A DNA stretch of 64,000 bases from Panonychus citri (GCF_014898815.1 NW_026515459.1:1-64000), one strand, 5' to 3'; positions 48,846 to 59,114 are shown, counted from the first letter of the stretch. The notes: generated by a model not told the origin, from the letters alone. Numbers and translations: made by a program.

Positions 48846-49567
48846 GTTTCGAGGATTTAATTATTGGAAGCCATCGAGATGTGGGCTCTCGCATCGAGCT
48901 TGAATCTTTAGGAGATAATTTTATCGTACCAATTAAACAAAAATCAAGTAAATTTTTCGAAGACTTTGATACTGCTTCTGGGTTCAAAAAGGATAATGAT
49001 GTTCCTGAAATTCTTGATGAAATTCCATCCATCGATGAAGAAAAGTACTTGTTGTTTATTTTGAATTTCAATCAATATAATTTAAATTGTCTCTCATTAC
49101 TTGTATTTAGAAAGCCGATCAGAAGTTCGTCTCATGGTTATTACAAATCGTCAACATCGACTACTTCCGATGTCCAAGCCCAGAAGAAATTCGGACAAGC
49201 GAAAGCAATATCATCTGACCAGTATTTCAATGATGGTCGTTCTAGTGAAGTAATAGATCATTGATAGCAGAAAAATTCGAATCATTTGATGAGTTTTAAA
49301 TTTCTAACTTTTGTTTTTATTTCTACAATTTCATAGTTCGAACAACGTACAACTCTATCGAAATTTGAAGGGTCCAATGCCATCAGCAGTGACGATTACT
49401 TTGGTCGAGCGAGCAATCGAACATCTTCAAGCTATGCAAGTGGACTTTCCAATGTGACTGCTAATTTATATGATGTTAAGGAAGGAGTTCGAGATGGAGT
49501 CAGTCGTGTCGCAGGTCGCCTTTCCTCACTCGCAACTGACGTTATGTCCTCTTTCCAAAAACAATAA
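47486..49567 (+). CDS. ARF GTPase-activating protein, ArfGAP2/3 family (one apparent frameshift)
   Basis: Exons include 47,486-47,560, 47,632-48,222, one from about 48,322 to 48,710, 48,845-49,046, about 49,112-49,248 and about 49,338-49,567. The N-terminal ArfGAP domain has the CX2CX16CX2C zinc site (CFDCGAKNPSW...CIDC) and the arginine-finger loop ARHRSLGVHVSF. ArfGAP2/3 proteins stimulate GTP hydrolysis on Arf1 at the Golgi and help COPI coat turnover. C-terminal ISSDQYF and ISSDDYFG repeats correspond to the Glo3 motif of this subfamily. Near 48,339 a run of four G must be five for KKGLGAQRIN to continue in frame, again a homopolymer deletion. One intron is largely a TC microsatellite. 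Confidence 0.93.
48776..48842 (+). repeat. (TC)n microsatellite in ArfGAP2/3 intron
   Basis: Over 30 uninterrupted TC units that run directly into the CAAG splice acceptor, so the repeat is the polypyrimidine tract of this intron. Confidence 0.95.
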
Positions 49568-50137
49568 ACTTTGGTTGAAATAATTATCCAATTTTAATTT
49601 CAATTAAATTTTAAAACTTTCGTTGTCTTTGTTCTCATTTTTCTTCTAATTACTGTGGGTCTCTTTTATTAATGGTGATTCCAATCGTGATTCAGTGCTG
49701 GTACTTCGGTTTTGTTCATCGAAACGTTCACTTGCTATTTTCATAGTCTATTCTCAATCATCTAATAATATTTAGTCACTTCAGGCAATAGATAAACTGA
49801 GGAAATTTTTCTGAACGATTTGAAAATCAAGTGAGAAAAATTACTCAACTAAAGTTCGGACTCAATATTTTACAGCACAACTTTAAATTCCTTAGAATCA
49901 GTAATTTAACGTTTGAATTAAATTTGATAATGGAAATCAATCAGATTATCCGCGAGTTAATCCACTCAAATAGATGGCGATACTAATTATGTTAATTAAA
50001 CTTTTTCATCTTTTGTTCGATTAACTTCAATATCGTCTGAAGTCAGTGTTCAATTTTGCAATTGAATAGAAATTGACCATTTCAAATTATCTCTACAAAG
50101 TGCTCTCCTTTTCACTCAACCCCAGTTCCAAACTACC
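49568..50137. other. Intergenic between ArfGAP2/3 and PARG
   Basis: About 570 bp, AT-rich, no ORF. It contains an AGATGGCG site at 49,970-49,980, 158 bp upstream of the PARG start. Confidence 0.5.
49970..49980 (+). promoter_or_regulatory. AGATGGCG (YY1/CTCF-like) site upstream of PARG
   Basis: ATAGATGGCGA shares the TAGATGGCGA core of the site near RRP45 but lacks the 5' CCAC half. Confidence 0.35.
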
Positions 50138-51686
50138 ATGAAAGCTCAGGTTTGTGCACCGTTAGGTGAATTGAGACCTGGACCCGGTGTGACCATATTT
50201 CATGGTTCAACTTGTGACAATCAATCGTCTGAATTTAGTGAACATGTAAGGATGCCTTTTGAATTGCCACATCGATGGAATACCGTTCAATTGGTGGACA
50301 AGGAGCTGGAAAAGACGAAAATAAAATCATTTTCAGAATTGGCTTCGATATTGTGTCGAATCAATCCGAACTGCATAAAAGACGATTTTGATATGCTGGA
50401 AAGAGTGATACTAAGTCTGGACGCGGAAAAAAAATATAAAAATTCTAAAAAATCGGTAGAATTTTACCGTCATACTTTTCCGTTCATCGTGAAATCGGCT
50501 GTGGCATTGAAGAGGGTTATTCGTCAAAGGATTCCAATCTTGAAACAGAAAATGAATCATTGTCTCTTCTTCGATCAAGAGCAAATATTGTCTCTCCTTG
50601 CGAATGCTTTTCTTGGCACTTTCCCCTATCCAAGAAATTCTGAATTGACTCATTTCACTCTTCAGCAGTAAGTTGGATTAAATTGAGTTCGTTTTCATCG
50701 CTAATCAATCGACATTTTCTTTTAGTCTATTTTCTAGACCGTGTTGTATATTCAGAAAGAAAGAGCATAAGCTAAGGTCTATACTCAATTACTTTTTTCG
50801 AGCCTCCAATAGGTCATCCAAGTCATCGCTCAAAGGAGTAGTTTCTTTTCAACGACGATACTTAGCCCCAGAGAAAATTCCTGTTTGGTCGAATTGCTCG
50901 TCGACCCTGTCAAAACTGATCATCGACAATCACGGAAGTTTACAAAGGAACGGAAAAGGAAAACTTCGAGTCGATTTTGCCAACAAATTTTTGGGATATA
51001 AAACTTTGAAGAATGGGTGCGGTCAAGAAGAAGTTCTTTTCTGTACTCACCCTGAACTTATTGTGTCGGTGCTTTTCACTGAGTCCATGCTGGACAATGA
51101 AGCGGTCACAATAACTGGTGCCGAACGATTCAATCGCAGCTTTGGCGAAGGCGACTCTTTCCTTTATCGTGGAAGCCATAGTGATGTCACGAAATTCGAC
51201 TCTTGGGGTCGTCGTCTTAACGAGATAGTAGCAATAGATCCAATCAAATTCGATCCTGGCGCAGGATTGAGTCAATATTCTACTAATTTAATCGAAAGAG
51301 AATTGACCAAAGCATATTGTGGATTCATGTTGAATGAATATTCGAATGCAAATGGTCCCATCGCTACTGGAAACTGGGGTTCTAATACTTTCTGTTCTGA
51401 TCATCAACTGAAGTCATTAATTCAATGGATCGCAGCCTCGGCATGTAATCGCGAACTGTTTTACTTCACGGAAGCGAACCATCGCCTGCTCTCTTTCCAT
51501 CTAATAGCTGCTTCTCTCGAAAAGTTTACAGTTGCAAAACTTTATCGATATTTGACCCACTTTCAATACTCTCTCGAAATTGATAAAAATACTAATAGTC
51601 GATATAACCCAACCTTTACTTTATTTCATTGGCTGCGTGAGCGACTAAACAGAAATACCAATCATGTTGTACATAACATTGAATGA
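50138..51686 (+). CDS. PARG: Poly(ADP-ribose) glycohydrolase (496 aa) with altered glycine loop
   Basis: Exons 50,138-50,667 and 50,726-51,686 join in frame. The helical accessory domain and macrodomain-like catalytic core are recognisable from HLFSRP, VDFANKFLG, QEEVLFCTHPELIVSVLF, ITGAERFNRS, EIVAIDPIKF, ELTKAYCGF and ATGNWGS. PARG removes poly(ADP-ribose) from proteins in nucleus and cytoplasm. The consecutive catalytic glutamates (QEE) are present. The GGG of the family signature GGGX6-8QEE is replaced: the segment reads LGYKTLKNGCGQEE. A usual YFTF segment also reads YFTE. The enzyme may therefore be altered in ADP-ribose binding, or this may be lineage-specific divergence. The N-terminus lacks the long regulatory domain of vertebrate PARG. 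Confidence 0.92.
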
Positions 51687-51802
51687 TCAGCTCGAAATAA
51701 TTTGTAACCTTGTCATCTAATTTAGTTTATTGTAGCATCACTTTGATAATGGACATTAAAAAGTTCCAAATAATTTGAACAATTACTACTTGAAATTGAT
51801 AT

Positions 51803-52904
51803 TCTCTTGTTAATTAAACTTTGTATTGTTTTCTGGTTTACAGATTTTTCTATTGTTTTGATTAACAAGTCCCAATGACAATTGAGGTATGGACCGAACC
51901 AACGAATACAAATTGACTCTCAAATGGATGGAGAGTAACAAGATCAATTCAAGGAAAGGCTTCCCCGATAATCCAAAACCTTTTCACTATAATGATTTCA
52001 TGAAATCAACTCGTGCAATATTTTCGGAACTTGCAATGACTTGTAGTAAATTGGAAAAGCTGAATGAGTTGGCTCGGAAGAAGACGATCTTTGACTCTGA
52101 TGAGTCGAGTGCTCAACTTAGTGAACTAGTTTATATTATCAAGAAAGATGTAAATTCGCTTAATCAACAGATTGAAGAATTGAGACAAAATCAGCTTGCA
52201 AAGGTGAAAGATGGTAAACGTCAGAATGTCGAATCTTATTCGAAAAATGTTGTACTCAACCTCCAAGAACAATTAGCAAGTGTAAGTAGCGATTTCAAGA
52301 CAACACTAGAACTCAGATCTCAGAATATGCAACAACAAAAGGCGAGAAGAGAGCAATTCACTGGGTCCACTCCATCGACATCTAATCAATTGCAGCAACG
52401 AAAGACAACTTCAACGATAATTGACTTTGGAGATGAACCATTAACACTTAGTAAATCAAATCATTCGCAACAACAACAACAACAATCACAGGCACAGTTG
52501 CTCATCTATGAGGACAATACATCACAATATTTGGAGGAACGAGCGTCCACCATGCAAACAATTGAATCAACGATAGTTGAACTCGGAGGAATATTCAATC
52601 AATTGGCTACAATGGTCCAGCAACAAGATGAAATGATTAGCAGAATCGATGCTAACATTGCAGATACTAATTTGAACGTTGAAGCTGCTCACCAATCTTT
52701 ATTGAGATATTTCCAATCAGTCACCAATAATAGATGGTTAATGTTCAAAGTTTTCGGTGTTCTCTTCATCTTTTTCTTATTATTTGTCATGTTGACATGA
52801 CAAATTCATCTCTGTGATTTTAAAAATTCCATTATGAAATTGTAACCTGTTTATTAACAGTTTATTTTAAAATATTATATCAATGTTAACCACTACAAAA
52901 ATTA
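51803..52904 (+). repeat. Syntaxin-5 inverted duplicate, left member
   Basis: About 1.1 kb repeated in reverse complement at 57,435-58,536. Homology begins about 86 bp before the start codon and ends about 104 bp after the stop codon, so the repeated unit is close to the transcript itself. Confidence 0.95.
51889..52800 (+). CDS. Syx5: Syntaxin-5, left copy (303 aa, intronless)
   Basis: A single-exon gene for the Qa-SNARE of ER-Golgi and intra-Golgi transport. Features: an N-terminal helical Habc-type region (FSELAMTCSKLEKLNELARKK, ELVYIIKKDVNSLN), a Gln-rich linker (residues about 160-210), the SNARE motif (ASTMQTIESTIVELGGIFNQ through RIDANIADTNLNVEAAH) with its central Gln, the conserved RYFQSVTNNRWLM, and a C-terminal membrane anchor (VFGVLFIFFLLFVML). 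Length is normal for the short isoform. It is in the same orientation as and downstream of PARG. An identical protein is encoded in inverted orientation at 57,540-58,451. Confidence 0.95.
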   Translation: MDRTNEYKLTLKWMESNKINSRKGFPDNPKPFHYNDFMKSTRAIFSELAMTCSKLEKLNELARKKTIFDSDESSAQLSELVYIIKKDVNSLNQQIEELRQNQLAKVKDGKRQNVESYSKNVVLNLQEQLASVSSDFKTTLELRSQNMQQQKARREQFTGSTPSTSNQLQQRKTTSTIIDFGDEPLTLSKSNHSQQQQQQSQAQLLIYEDNTSQYLEERASTMQTIESTIVELGGIFNQLATMVQQQDEMISRIDANIADTNLNVEAAHQSLLRYFQSVTNNRWLMFKVFGVLFIFFLLFVMLT

Positions 52905-53060
52905 TCTTTTTTTAATTTTCCTTCATTTCCTAAACTCCATCTTTCCAATTGATGATTGATTCGTTTGTGCGTTTGGTTGGTGAGAAATGATGAGATCGTG
53001 GTGATTCTTGTCGTGAAGGAAACAAGTTCACTTTATGGACGGTGGGAATTGATTGGATAC

Positions 53061-54413
53061 TCAAAAAGTACCAAGTCTTTTGAGATGACAATCTCTACAA
53101 AGTAGATGACCACTCAATGGATAACATCTTTGGGAAGGTTCATCGGTCAGTTGCATACCACAATCTTCACAAGTATAACAATCAACATGATAATCTTTGT
53201 CCATTGAGACAACTCGAACTGTTTCATCAGATCCTTCGAGAGGAGTAATAGCACCACCACAAGAGGCACATTTCGGGGCATAAGCTCGATGATAATCGGC
53301 AACGCAATAAATTTTATTGTTCATATCAATTGTGAAAGGAACTCCATCGAGACACTCGTTGCAAGTACAACAGCGAAAACAACCTGGATGGTATGATCTT
53401 CCCATAGCTTGGAGTATCATTTCGATTATCAGATGACCACAGACAGCACATTTCTCAGCGGTTTGTTGGAACCCTGAGTAAAGATAATCTTCTTCACAAT
53501 AAACTTTTCCGTTAACATTGTAAAAAGCTTTTCCTCTCAAGACTCGACCACAACAACAACAAACAAAACAGGATGTATGATATAAATTTCCCATCGCTTG
53601 ACAGGCTTGATCTGCACCTTGGATCTTATTTCCACAGGTGTGACAAAGGCCAAAGTGAAGGGATTTATCTAATTCATCCTCTATTTGTTTCATTAAAGCT
53701 TCATACTTTTTCTCAACTTCGATTGCTCGCTTCGGTCTTGGAGGTGTCACGTTATAAGAGGTCAGGTGAGGCTTGGGTGCAGATGGAATCGGGGGAGGAC
53801 GAGAAAGTTGCGTCGGTTCATTCACATAGTTTGGAGCTTGTGGATGTCTGTAAGAGTGCTGAGTCCTCTGCTGTTGGACCGTAGTTGTGTAGGAAGCTGT
53901 CACGGGAATGGGCAGAGCGTGGGGTGTGGTTCTCAATATATTGACTGACATCTGATAAGATGGTGGTTGTTCCGAAGTTTTTCCTAAGTCAAGAAAAGAT
54001 AATTCAAATCAGTTGGGCTAGACAACCAACAATCTAACAACAATTCATACTTGCTGGTGGTGGTGGTGGAGGCGTTGGTGGTTGTGACGGTGGTGGTAGT
54101 AGAGGCGGTGGAGGTGGAGGTGGAGGTGGCGGAGGAGCTTTTTTACCCAAGTTGGCGTATATTGGAGGAGGAGGTGGTGGCCTTAACTCGTAATAGGCCC
54201 TTTGATTCCCTCTAGAATAATACTCTTCTCCTCCGAGACTATGTGAGATTTGAAATCTAGAAAAATTGGAACGCTGGTCAAACTGAACAAAAGAAAAGAA
54301 ATGTCAAAACATTGAAAGAAAATGGTCCGGTCGCTACTCACTTTGGGTGGAATATTTTTCGACAAACTCAGAGTGGCCAGAAGTTCGCTCTTTGAGGGTT
54401 TTCCTTCCGACAT
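53061..54413 (-). CDS. jub: Ajuba/LIMD1-type LIM protein (408 aa)
   Basis: Exons 54,413-54,342, 54,282-54,051 and 53,983-53,061 join in frame. The N-terminal half contains two proline runs in exon 2 and a PPSY motif just before MSVNILR. The C-terminal half has three LIM domains starting CHTCGNKIQG, CAVCGHLIIEM and CASCGGAITP. HLIIEMILQAMGRSYHPGCF and VRVVSMDKDYHVDCYTCEDCG place it with the Ajuba/LIMD1/WTIP branch rather than zyxin/LPP. These scaffolds act at adherens junctions and restrain Warts/LATS in the Hippo pathway. Its N-terminal region is much shorter than that of Drosophila Ajuba. It is convergent with the left syntaxin-5 gene. Confidence 0.9.
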
Positions 54414-54881
54414 GATTAATCCGCGAATAGAAAACTAATTACTCAACAATTAACAATAAGAAGCAAATGAATCAACTCAACCAGACAAAACTCAAGTTTC
54501 CATCCACTTCTAGTGCCATCTCTTGACATGATCAATCCAATGCAACGCACAAAATATTTGTGCCTTTTTTGAATCAATTAAAGTTCCGATTTTGGCCTCA
54601 ATTTAAACCTTTAACATCTCATCATTTTTAATTCAATGTACTTTCAAGAATGGAATATTTAACCATCGTTAATCATCACAATACATAACTTCAACTGGTG
54701 CAAAGTAATAAAAATAGCAAAATGTTTCAACGGATAATTGTAACTTTATTTTGAATTTGGCCATGGTTAAGCGTTTATCAAGGGTGGATATATTTCAACA
54801 CGTTTTAACAATTGAATGAAACGTCTTTATTTATTCAGGTGAACGAATTGCTCTTAAACCATACCAAAATAAGATGGCATC
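54414..54881. other. Intergenic between the LIM gene and eIF1
   Basis: Promoter-side flank of the LIM gene and 3' flank of eIF1, both on the minus strand. It contains a CTCF/YY1-like site at 54,511-54,522; nothing else was noted. Confidence 0.5.
54511..54522 (-). promoter_or_regulatory. CTCF/YY1-like site upstream of the LIM gene
   Basis: The minus strand reads GAGATGGCACTA, about 100 bp 5' of the start codon. The GGCACTA 3' half is typical of animal CTCF sites. Confidence 0.4.
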
Positions 54882-55456
54882 TTAAAAACCATGGACTTTA
54901 AGTTGCTCCGGTCTAGCGATTCCATATTTAGTTAAAAATTGACAAATATTGTTTCGCTGATCACCTTGAAGTTGAATTACTTCTCCATATTCAGGGTGTT
55001 CAACTACCGTTCCGTTACAGGCAAATTCCTATTGGGAAAGAGAAAATGTTATAGAAGAGTTGATAGGTGAAACAGGAAGACAAGACGAGAGAAACAGGTT
55101 ATCATGAATAAATGGATGGGACGCGGCAACAGAAGATAGTCAAGTGTTGGAAAATCATCATCATGTTCTTACCTTCTTGCAAGCCTTGACAATCTTTTTC
55201 TTATCATAATTATCAGCTATCCCCTGGACAGTGGTAAGTGTCTTACGACCATTCCTTTGCTGAATACGAATGTGAATTAAACCGTCATGAACAGTATCAT
55301 CAGCTTTGATAGCATCCGCGAAGGGATCTGCAAGTAGGAAAGACAAGGTATCACAAGTGAGAAAAGGGTTTCAAAGAGCAGTGAGAAGGTTCAGACAAAT
55401 GACTCAATCTACTTACCAAAAGTTTTCAAATTATGTATGTTACTACTAGACGACAT
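54882..55456 (-). CDS. eIF1: Translation initiation factor eIF1 (SUI1), 113 aa
   Basis: Exons 55,456-55,417, 55,327-55,173 and 55,028-54,882 join in frame to 114 codons with stop. The protein has the canonical features: NLKTFDPFADA, IHIRIQQRNGRKTLTTVQGIADNYD, KEFACNGTVVEHPEYGEVIQLQGDQR and the C-terminal LKVHGF. eIF1 binds the 40S subunit near the P site and enforces start-codon selection. The length matches the family. The upstream region to FAD synthase (55,457-55,976) is shared by two divergent genes. Confidence 0.97.
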
Positions 55457-55976
55457 GAAACTCCTGTAAGAATCAAAGGAAATAATAAATATCAAGAGAA
55501 CAAGAAAAAATAAGATTACAAATAAAAAAACAATTAAACAAGAAAATCTAAAGGACAAAATCAACACGACGAGTCTCAAGTCTCTAAACTATAGGAATCA
55601 CCACAATCCACAAATGGACCACCTCTTTTGATGGAAGGCAAGTGTCGCCATCTGAGGATCGTTTCAATCAACTCTTTTTGTCGCTTTGCTTTGACCTTCG
55701 ACAATCAATTGGATCAACTGATTGGCCCTTTCATCTCGACGATCTGGTGGTACAGAGGCAACTCAAGGCCCAGGAGCCGACCCATGGCGCCTTGTGGACC
55801 AGATTGTCTTCTTCTTTTCTGGTAAGATGATTACCGCTGATCACCAGACAATCAATTAATCTTATCAGTTCTCATTGTCTTTTCCCTTCTGTTTTCGTTA
55901 AGGTTATTTAAAGTGTCTTTTGGTGATCGTTTGCTTTCATCTTTCCCTTTCATCTTTTGCTCTGCTCTTTTGGAAA
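55457..55976. other. Shared upstream region of eIF1 and FAD synthase
   Basis: A 520-bp divergent promoter region containing GTGTCGCCATCTGAGG at 55,642-55,657. The open frames at 55,628-55,830 overlap each other in two frames and look like chance. Confidence 0.45.
55642..55657 (-). promoter_or_regulatory. AGATGGCGACAC site in the eIF1/FAD synthase divergent promoter
   Basis: The minus strand reads CCTCAGATGGCGACAC; it shares AGATGGCGACAC with the site upstream of RRP45. Confidence 0.4.
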
Positions 55977-56816
55977 ATGTTGAAGCAACAGCTTGTTGAC
56001 TTGTGGACATCGCAATTGAATCAATTTGCTTTGTTGGAGGGCAATGAGAATGTACTCGAATCCATTTCGGTGATTAACAAATGCCTTGAAAATGTTGATT
56101 GTGACAAGAAAAGGTTTTGTGTCAGTTTCAATGGTGGTAAAGACTGTACGGTTTTACTTCATTTGGTTTATTTACTTATGATGGACAAAGTCAAACAAAG
56201 AGCAGCTTTTAATCAGACTGATGATGTCAAATTGATGACCTTGTTGATTTTGATGCCTGATACATTTCCTGAGCTTGAGGAGTTTATTAAAAGCTCTGTT
56301 GAAAGATATAATCTTGGTTTGGTAACATTGGATGGACCCGATTTCAAGGAAGCTTTGAAAAACTTCAAAGCGGAATCTTCTGTAAGCCACATCTTCATGG
56401 GAACAAGAAAAACTGATCTAGTCAATTCGATTTCATTTTTTGAACCCACCGATTCCGATTGGCCTGAATTCATTAGAGTTAATCCTCTACTCAATTGGTC
56501 TTATCATCAAATTTGGAGCTTCCTCCGTTCACTTGAAGTACCTTATTGTTCACTTTATGACAAAGGGTAAGAACTTGCATCGTCTCAACCCAACGAAATC
56601 AAAGTCTGTCAAACTGTTGATCAATTGATTGTTTTCTCTCTCTCTCTCTCTCTCTCTCTCATTTCTTTCCTCCCAATCATTAGGTACACATCTTTAGGCA
56701 CTTCTAAAAACACCATTTTAAATCCTAAACTCAAAGACCCTTCAGGAACCGGTTATTTTCCAGCTTATATGTTGAATGATGGAAAAGATGAAAGGCAAGG
56801 TCGATATAAATATTAG
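55977..56816 (+). CDS. FAD synthase, PAPS-reductase-type domain only (240 aa)
   Basis: Exons 55,977-56,566 and 56,684-56,816 join in frame. The P-loop-like SFNGGKDCTVLLHL, GTRKTDLVN, WPEFIRVNPLLNWSYHQIW, VPYCSLYDKGYTSLG and PAYMLNDG blocks identify the FMN adenylyltransferase domain that converts FMN and ATP to FAD. The MoaB/molybdopterin-binding domain that precedes it in vertebrate FLAD1 is absent, so it resembles yeast Fad1. The ATG at 55,977 precedes a plausible helical N-terminus; a few in-frame upstream codons exist without an ATG. The intron contains a CT microsatellite before its acceptor. Confidence 0.93.
56637..56660 (+). repeat. (TC)n microsatellite in FAD synthase intron
   Basis: About 12 TC units upstream of the splice acceptor at 56,683. 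Confidence 0.9.
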
Positions 56817-57434
56817 AATGGAATCAAAATAGGAATCTAAATATCAATGAGCTCATGTCAATTTGTTGAGCTGATTAACTAAATAACTAGTATACGTTTT
56901 CATGAATTCGCTGCCTCAATTTACACTATTTTCTGCTAAGACATTGAATTTCATTGAATTCATTTTGTATTAACTTTTTAATAGACTCAAGTTAATGAAT
57001 CCAAATACAAAAGTCTAATTTAATACTTATCATTATGAATACAATTAATATTAAAAAATAATAGTTTAATTATTATCATTGAGACCAAGGTGATTCATTT
57101 GATTTATTCAATTATTAACCAGCAACCAGTTGATGAAATCATCTCCTAGTTACCAGAATGGATAAGATTCTAAAATTATTTTCTCTATCGATTGTGAGCC
57201 GAAAAATAGTCAAGCCGAAAGTCGATCAGATTAACCCAATCAACATCTTGATTAGAATGAATTGCAAGTTGATTATTTTCTCTAATAGTAGAATTTTGAG
57301 CGTTTCTTTCATTTCATTTCAATTCATCATTTGTTTGCTTACAAGCTTAAAGATATTGTGAAAATTTACTGAATTAAAATCTGATACTGAGACATCCTGA
57401 TGATTTCAAAAGTATCAATTGGATAATGAAGAAA
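56817..57434. other. Intergenic between FAD synthase and the right syntaxin-5 copy
   Basis: AT-rich 3' flank with no supported gene. The 67-codon ORF at 57,158-57,361 has no recognisable features. Syntaxin-5 homology begins at about 57,435. Confidence 0.5.
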
Positions 57435-58536
57435 TTAATTTTTGTAGTGGTTAACATTGATATAATATTTTAAAATAAACTGTTAATAAACAGGTTACAA
57501 TTTCATAATGGAATTTTTAAAATCACAGAGATGAATTTGTCATGTCAACATGACAAATAATAAGAAAAAGATGAAGAGAACACCGAAAACTTTGAACATT
57601 AACCATCTATTATTGGTGACTGATTGGAAATATCTCAATAAAGATTGGTGAGCAGCTTCAACGTTCAAATTAGTATCTGCAATGTTAGCATCGATTCTGC
57701 TAATCATTTCATCTTGTTGCTGGACCATTGTAGCCAATTGATTGAATATTCCTCCGAGTTCAACTATCGTTGATTCAATTGTTTGCATGGTGGACGCTCG
57801 TTCCTCCAAATATTGTGATGTATTGTCCTCATAGATGAGCAACTGTGCCTGTGATTGTTGTTGTTGTTGTTGCGAATGATTTGATTTACTAAGAGTTAAT
57901 GGTTCATCTCCAAAGTCAATTATAGTTGAAGTTGTCTTTCGTTGCTGCAATTGATTAGATGTCGATGGAGTGGACCCAGTGAATTGCTCTCTTCTCGCCT
58001 TTTGTTGTTGCATATTCTGAGATCTGAGTTCTAGTGTTGTCTTGAAATCGCTACTTACACTTGCTAATTGTTCTTGGAGGTTGAGTACAACATTTTTCGA
58101 ATAAGATTCGACATTCTGACGTTTACCATCTTTCACCTTTGCAAGCTGATTTTGTCTCAATTCTTCAATCTGTTGATTAAGCGAATTTACATCTTTCTTG
58201 ATAATATAAACTAGTTCACTAAGTTGAGCACTCGACTCATCAGAGTCAAAGATCGTCTTCTTCCGAGCCAACTCATTCAGCTTTTCCAATTTACTACAAG
58301 TCATTGCAAGTTCCGAAAATATTGCACGAGTTGATTTCATGAAATCATTATAGTGAAAAGGTTTTGGATTATCGGGGAAGCCTTTCCTTGAATTGATCTT
58401 GTTACTCTCCATCCATTTGAGAGTCAATTTGTATTCGTTGGTTCGGTCCATACCTCAATTGTCATTGGGACTTGTTAATCAAAACAATAGAAAAATCTGT
58501 AAACCAGAAAACAATACAAAGTTTAATTAACAAGAG
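57435..58536 (-). repeat. Syntaxin-5 inverted duplicate, right member
   Basis: Reverse complement of 51,803-52,904. Flanks on both sides are unrelated to those of the left member. Confidence 0.95.
57540..58451 (-). CDS. Syx5: Syntaxin-5, right copy (303 aa, intronless)
   Basis: Encodes a protein identical to the left copy over all 303 residues, with the same Habc-type region, Gln-rich linker, SNARE motif and C-terminal anchor; I saw no nucleotide difference in the stretches compared. It is divergent with the PH-containing OSBP gene 660 bp away. Only about 86 bp of upstream sequence is shared with the left copy, so if both genes are real their promoters differ. Confidence 0.94.
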   Translation of the reverse strand: MDRTNEYKLTLKWMESNKINSRKGFPDNPKPFHYNDFMKSTRAIFSELAMTCSKLEKLNELARKKTIFDSDESSAQLSELVYIIKKDVNSLNQQIEELRQNQLAKVKDGKRQNVESYSKNVVLNLQEQLASVSSDFKTTLELRSQNMQQQKARREQFTGSTPSTSNQLQQRKTTSTIIDFGDEPLTLSKSNHSQQQQQQSQAQLLIYEDNTSQYLEERASTMQTIESTIVELGGIFNQLATMVQQQDEMISRIDANIADTNLNVEAAHQSLLRYFQSVTNNRWLMFKVFGVLFIFFLLFVMLT

Positions 58537-59114
58537 AAAAGGTTGAAAAGAAATTATAAATCCAATTACCTAAAGTTTTTGTATTTTGTATCCTAATGGA
58601 AATCAACCGATCACAATAAACAGAGATTGAGAAAAACAATAAGAATTTAAATGATTAGACAATTAAGTCAATTCAATTTGCAATAGGACACATGAGCCTC
58701 AACTCCATTTGTTGCCTTGAGTATAGGGAATCAACTGATCACCTGCAAGAGAAAAGTAGTGGAAATAGCTTATCCTTAGAGCGGGTCATTAATCTTCCAA
58801 TTTGTTTGTCTTTCATTTTCCATCAATAAATGTTTACTACAACTAAAGAATCAGTTGAGGCGAAGGTCACTTTGGTTACACGGAACAATTCAGGAATATT
58901 GGTCAACCGAACACTTCAGAAAGGCTGTGATTCATATCGAATTGGGCGCCACATGAACTGAGCTTCTTCTGCCATTGGCTGTTGACACCCTAAAGGATTT
59001 TCTCTGCTCTTTGGTTAAGATTAAATTGATTCTGTTTGTGTTGTTTAATTGTGGTCTCTTTTGATCTGTTGGCGATTAACTGTCATTGGTAATTAATTTC
59101 GTGTACCCCGATCA
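58537..59114. other. Intergenic between the right syntaxin-5 copy and OSBP
   Basis: Divergent upstream region. A GCAG/GTGATC splice-like signal occurs on the minus strand near 58,745, but no coding exon can be defined. Confidence 0.4.

Noticed and set aside
47486..49567. ArfGAP2/3 as a pseudogene because of its frame break
   Set aside because: A single missing G in a homopolymer is the only lesion; all splice sites, the zinc site and the C-terminal motifs are intact.
55628..55830. Overlapping ORFs in the eIF1/FAD synthase promoter
   Set aside because: Two frames open over the same 200 bp, lying in a divergent promoter with a regulatory-type motif; more likely chance.
57158..57361. 67-codon Ile/Leu-rich ORF
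   Set aside because: AT-rich composition, no domain, no splice or promoter support.
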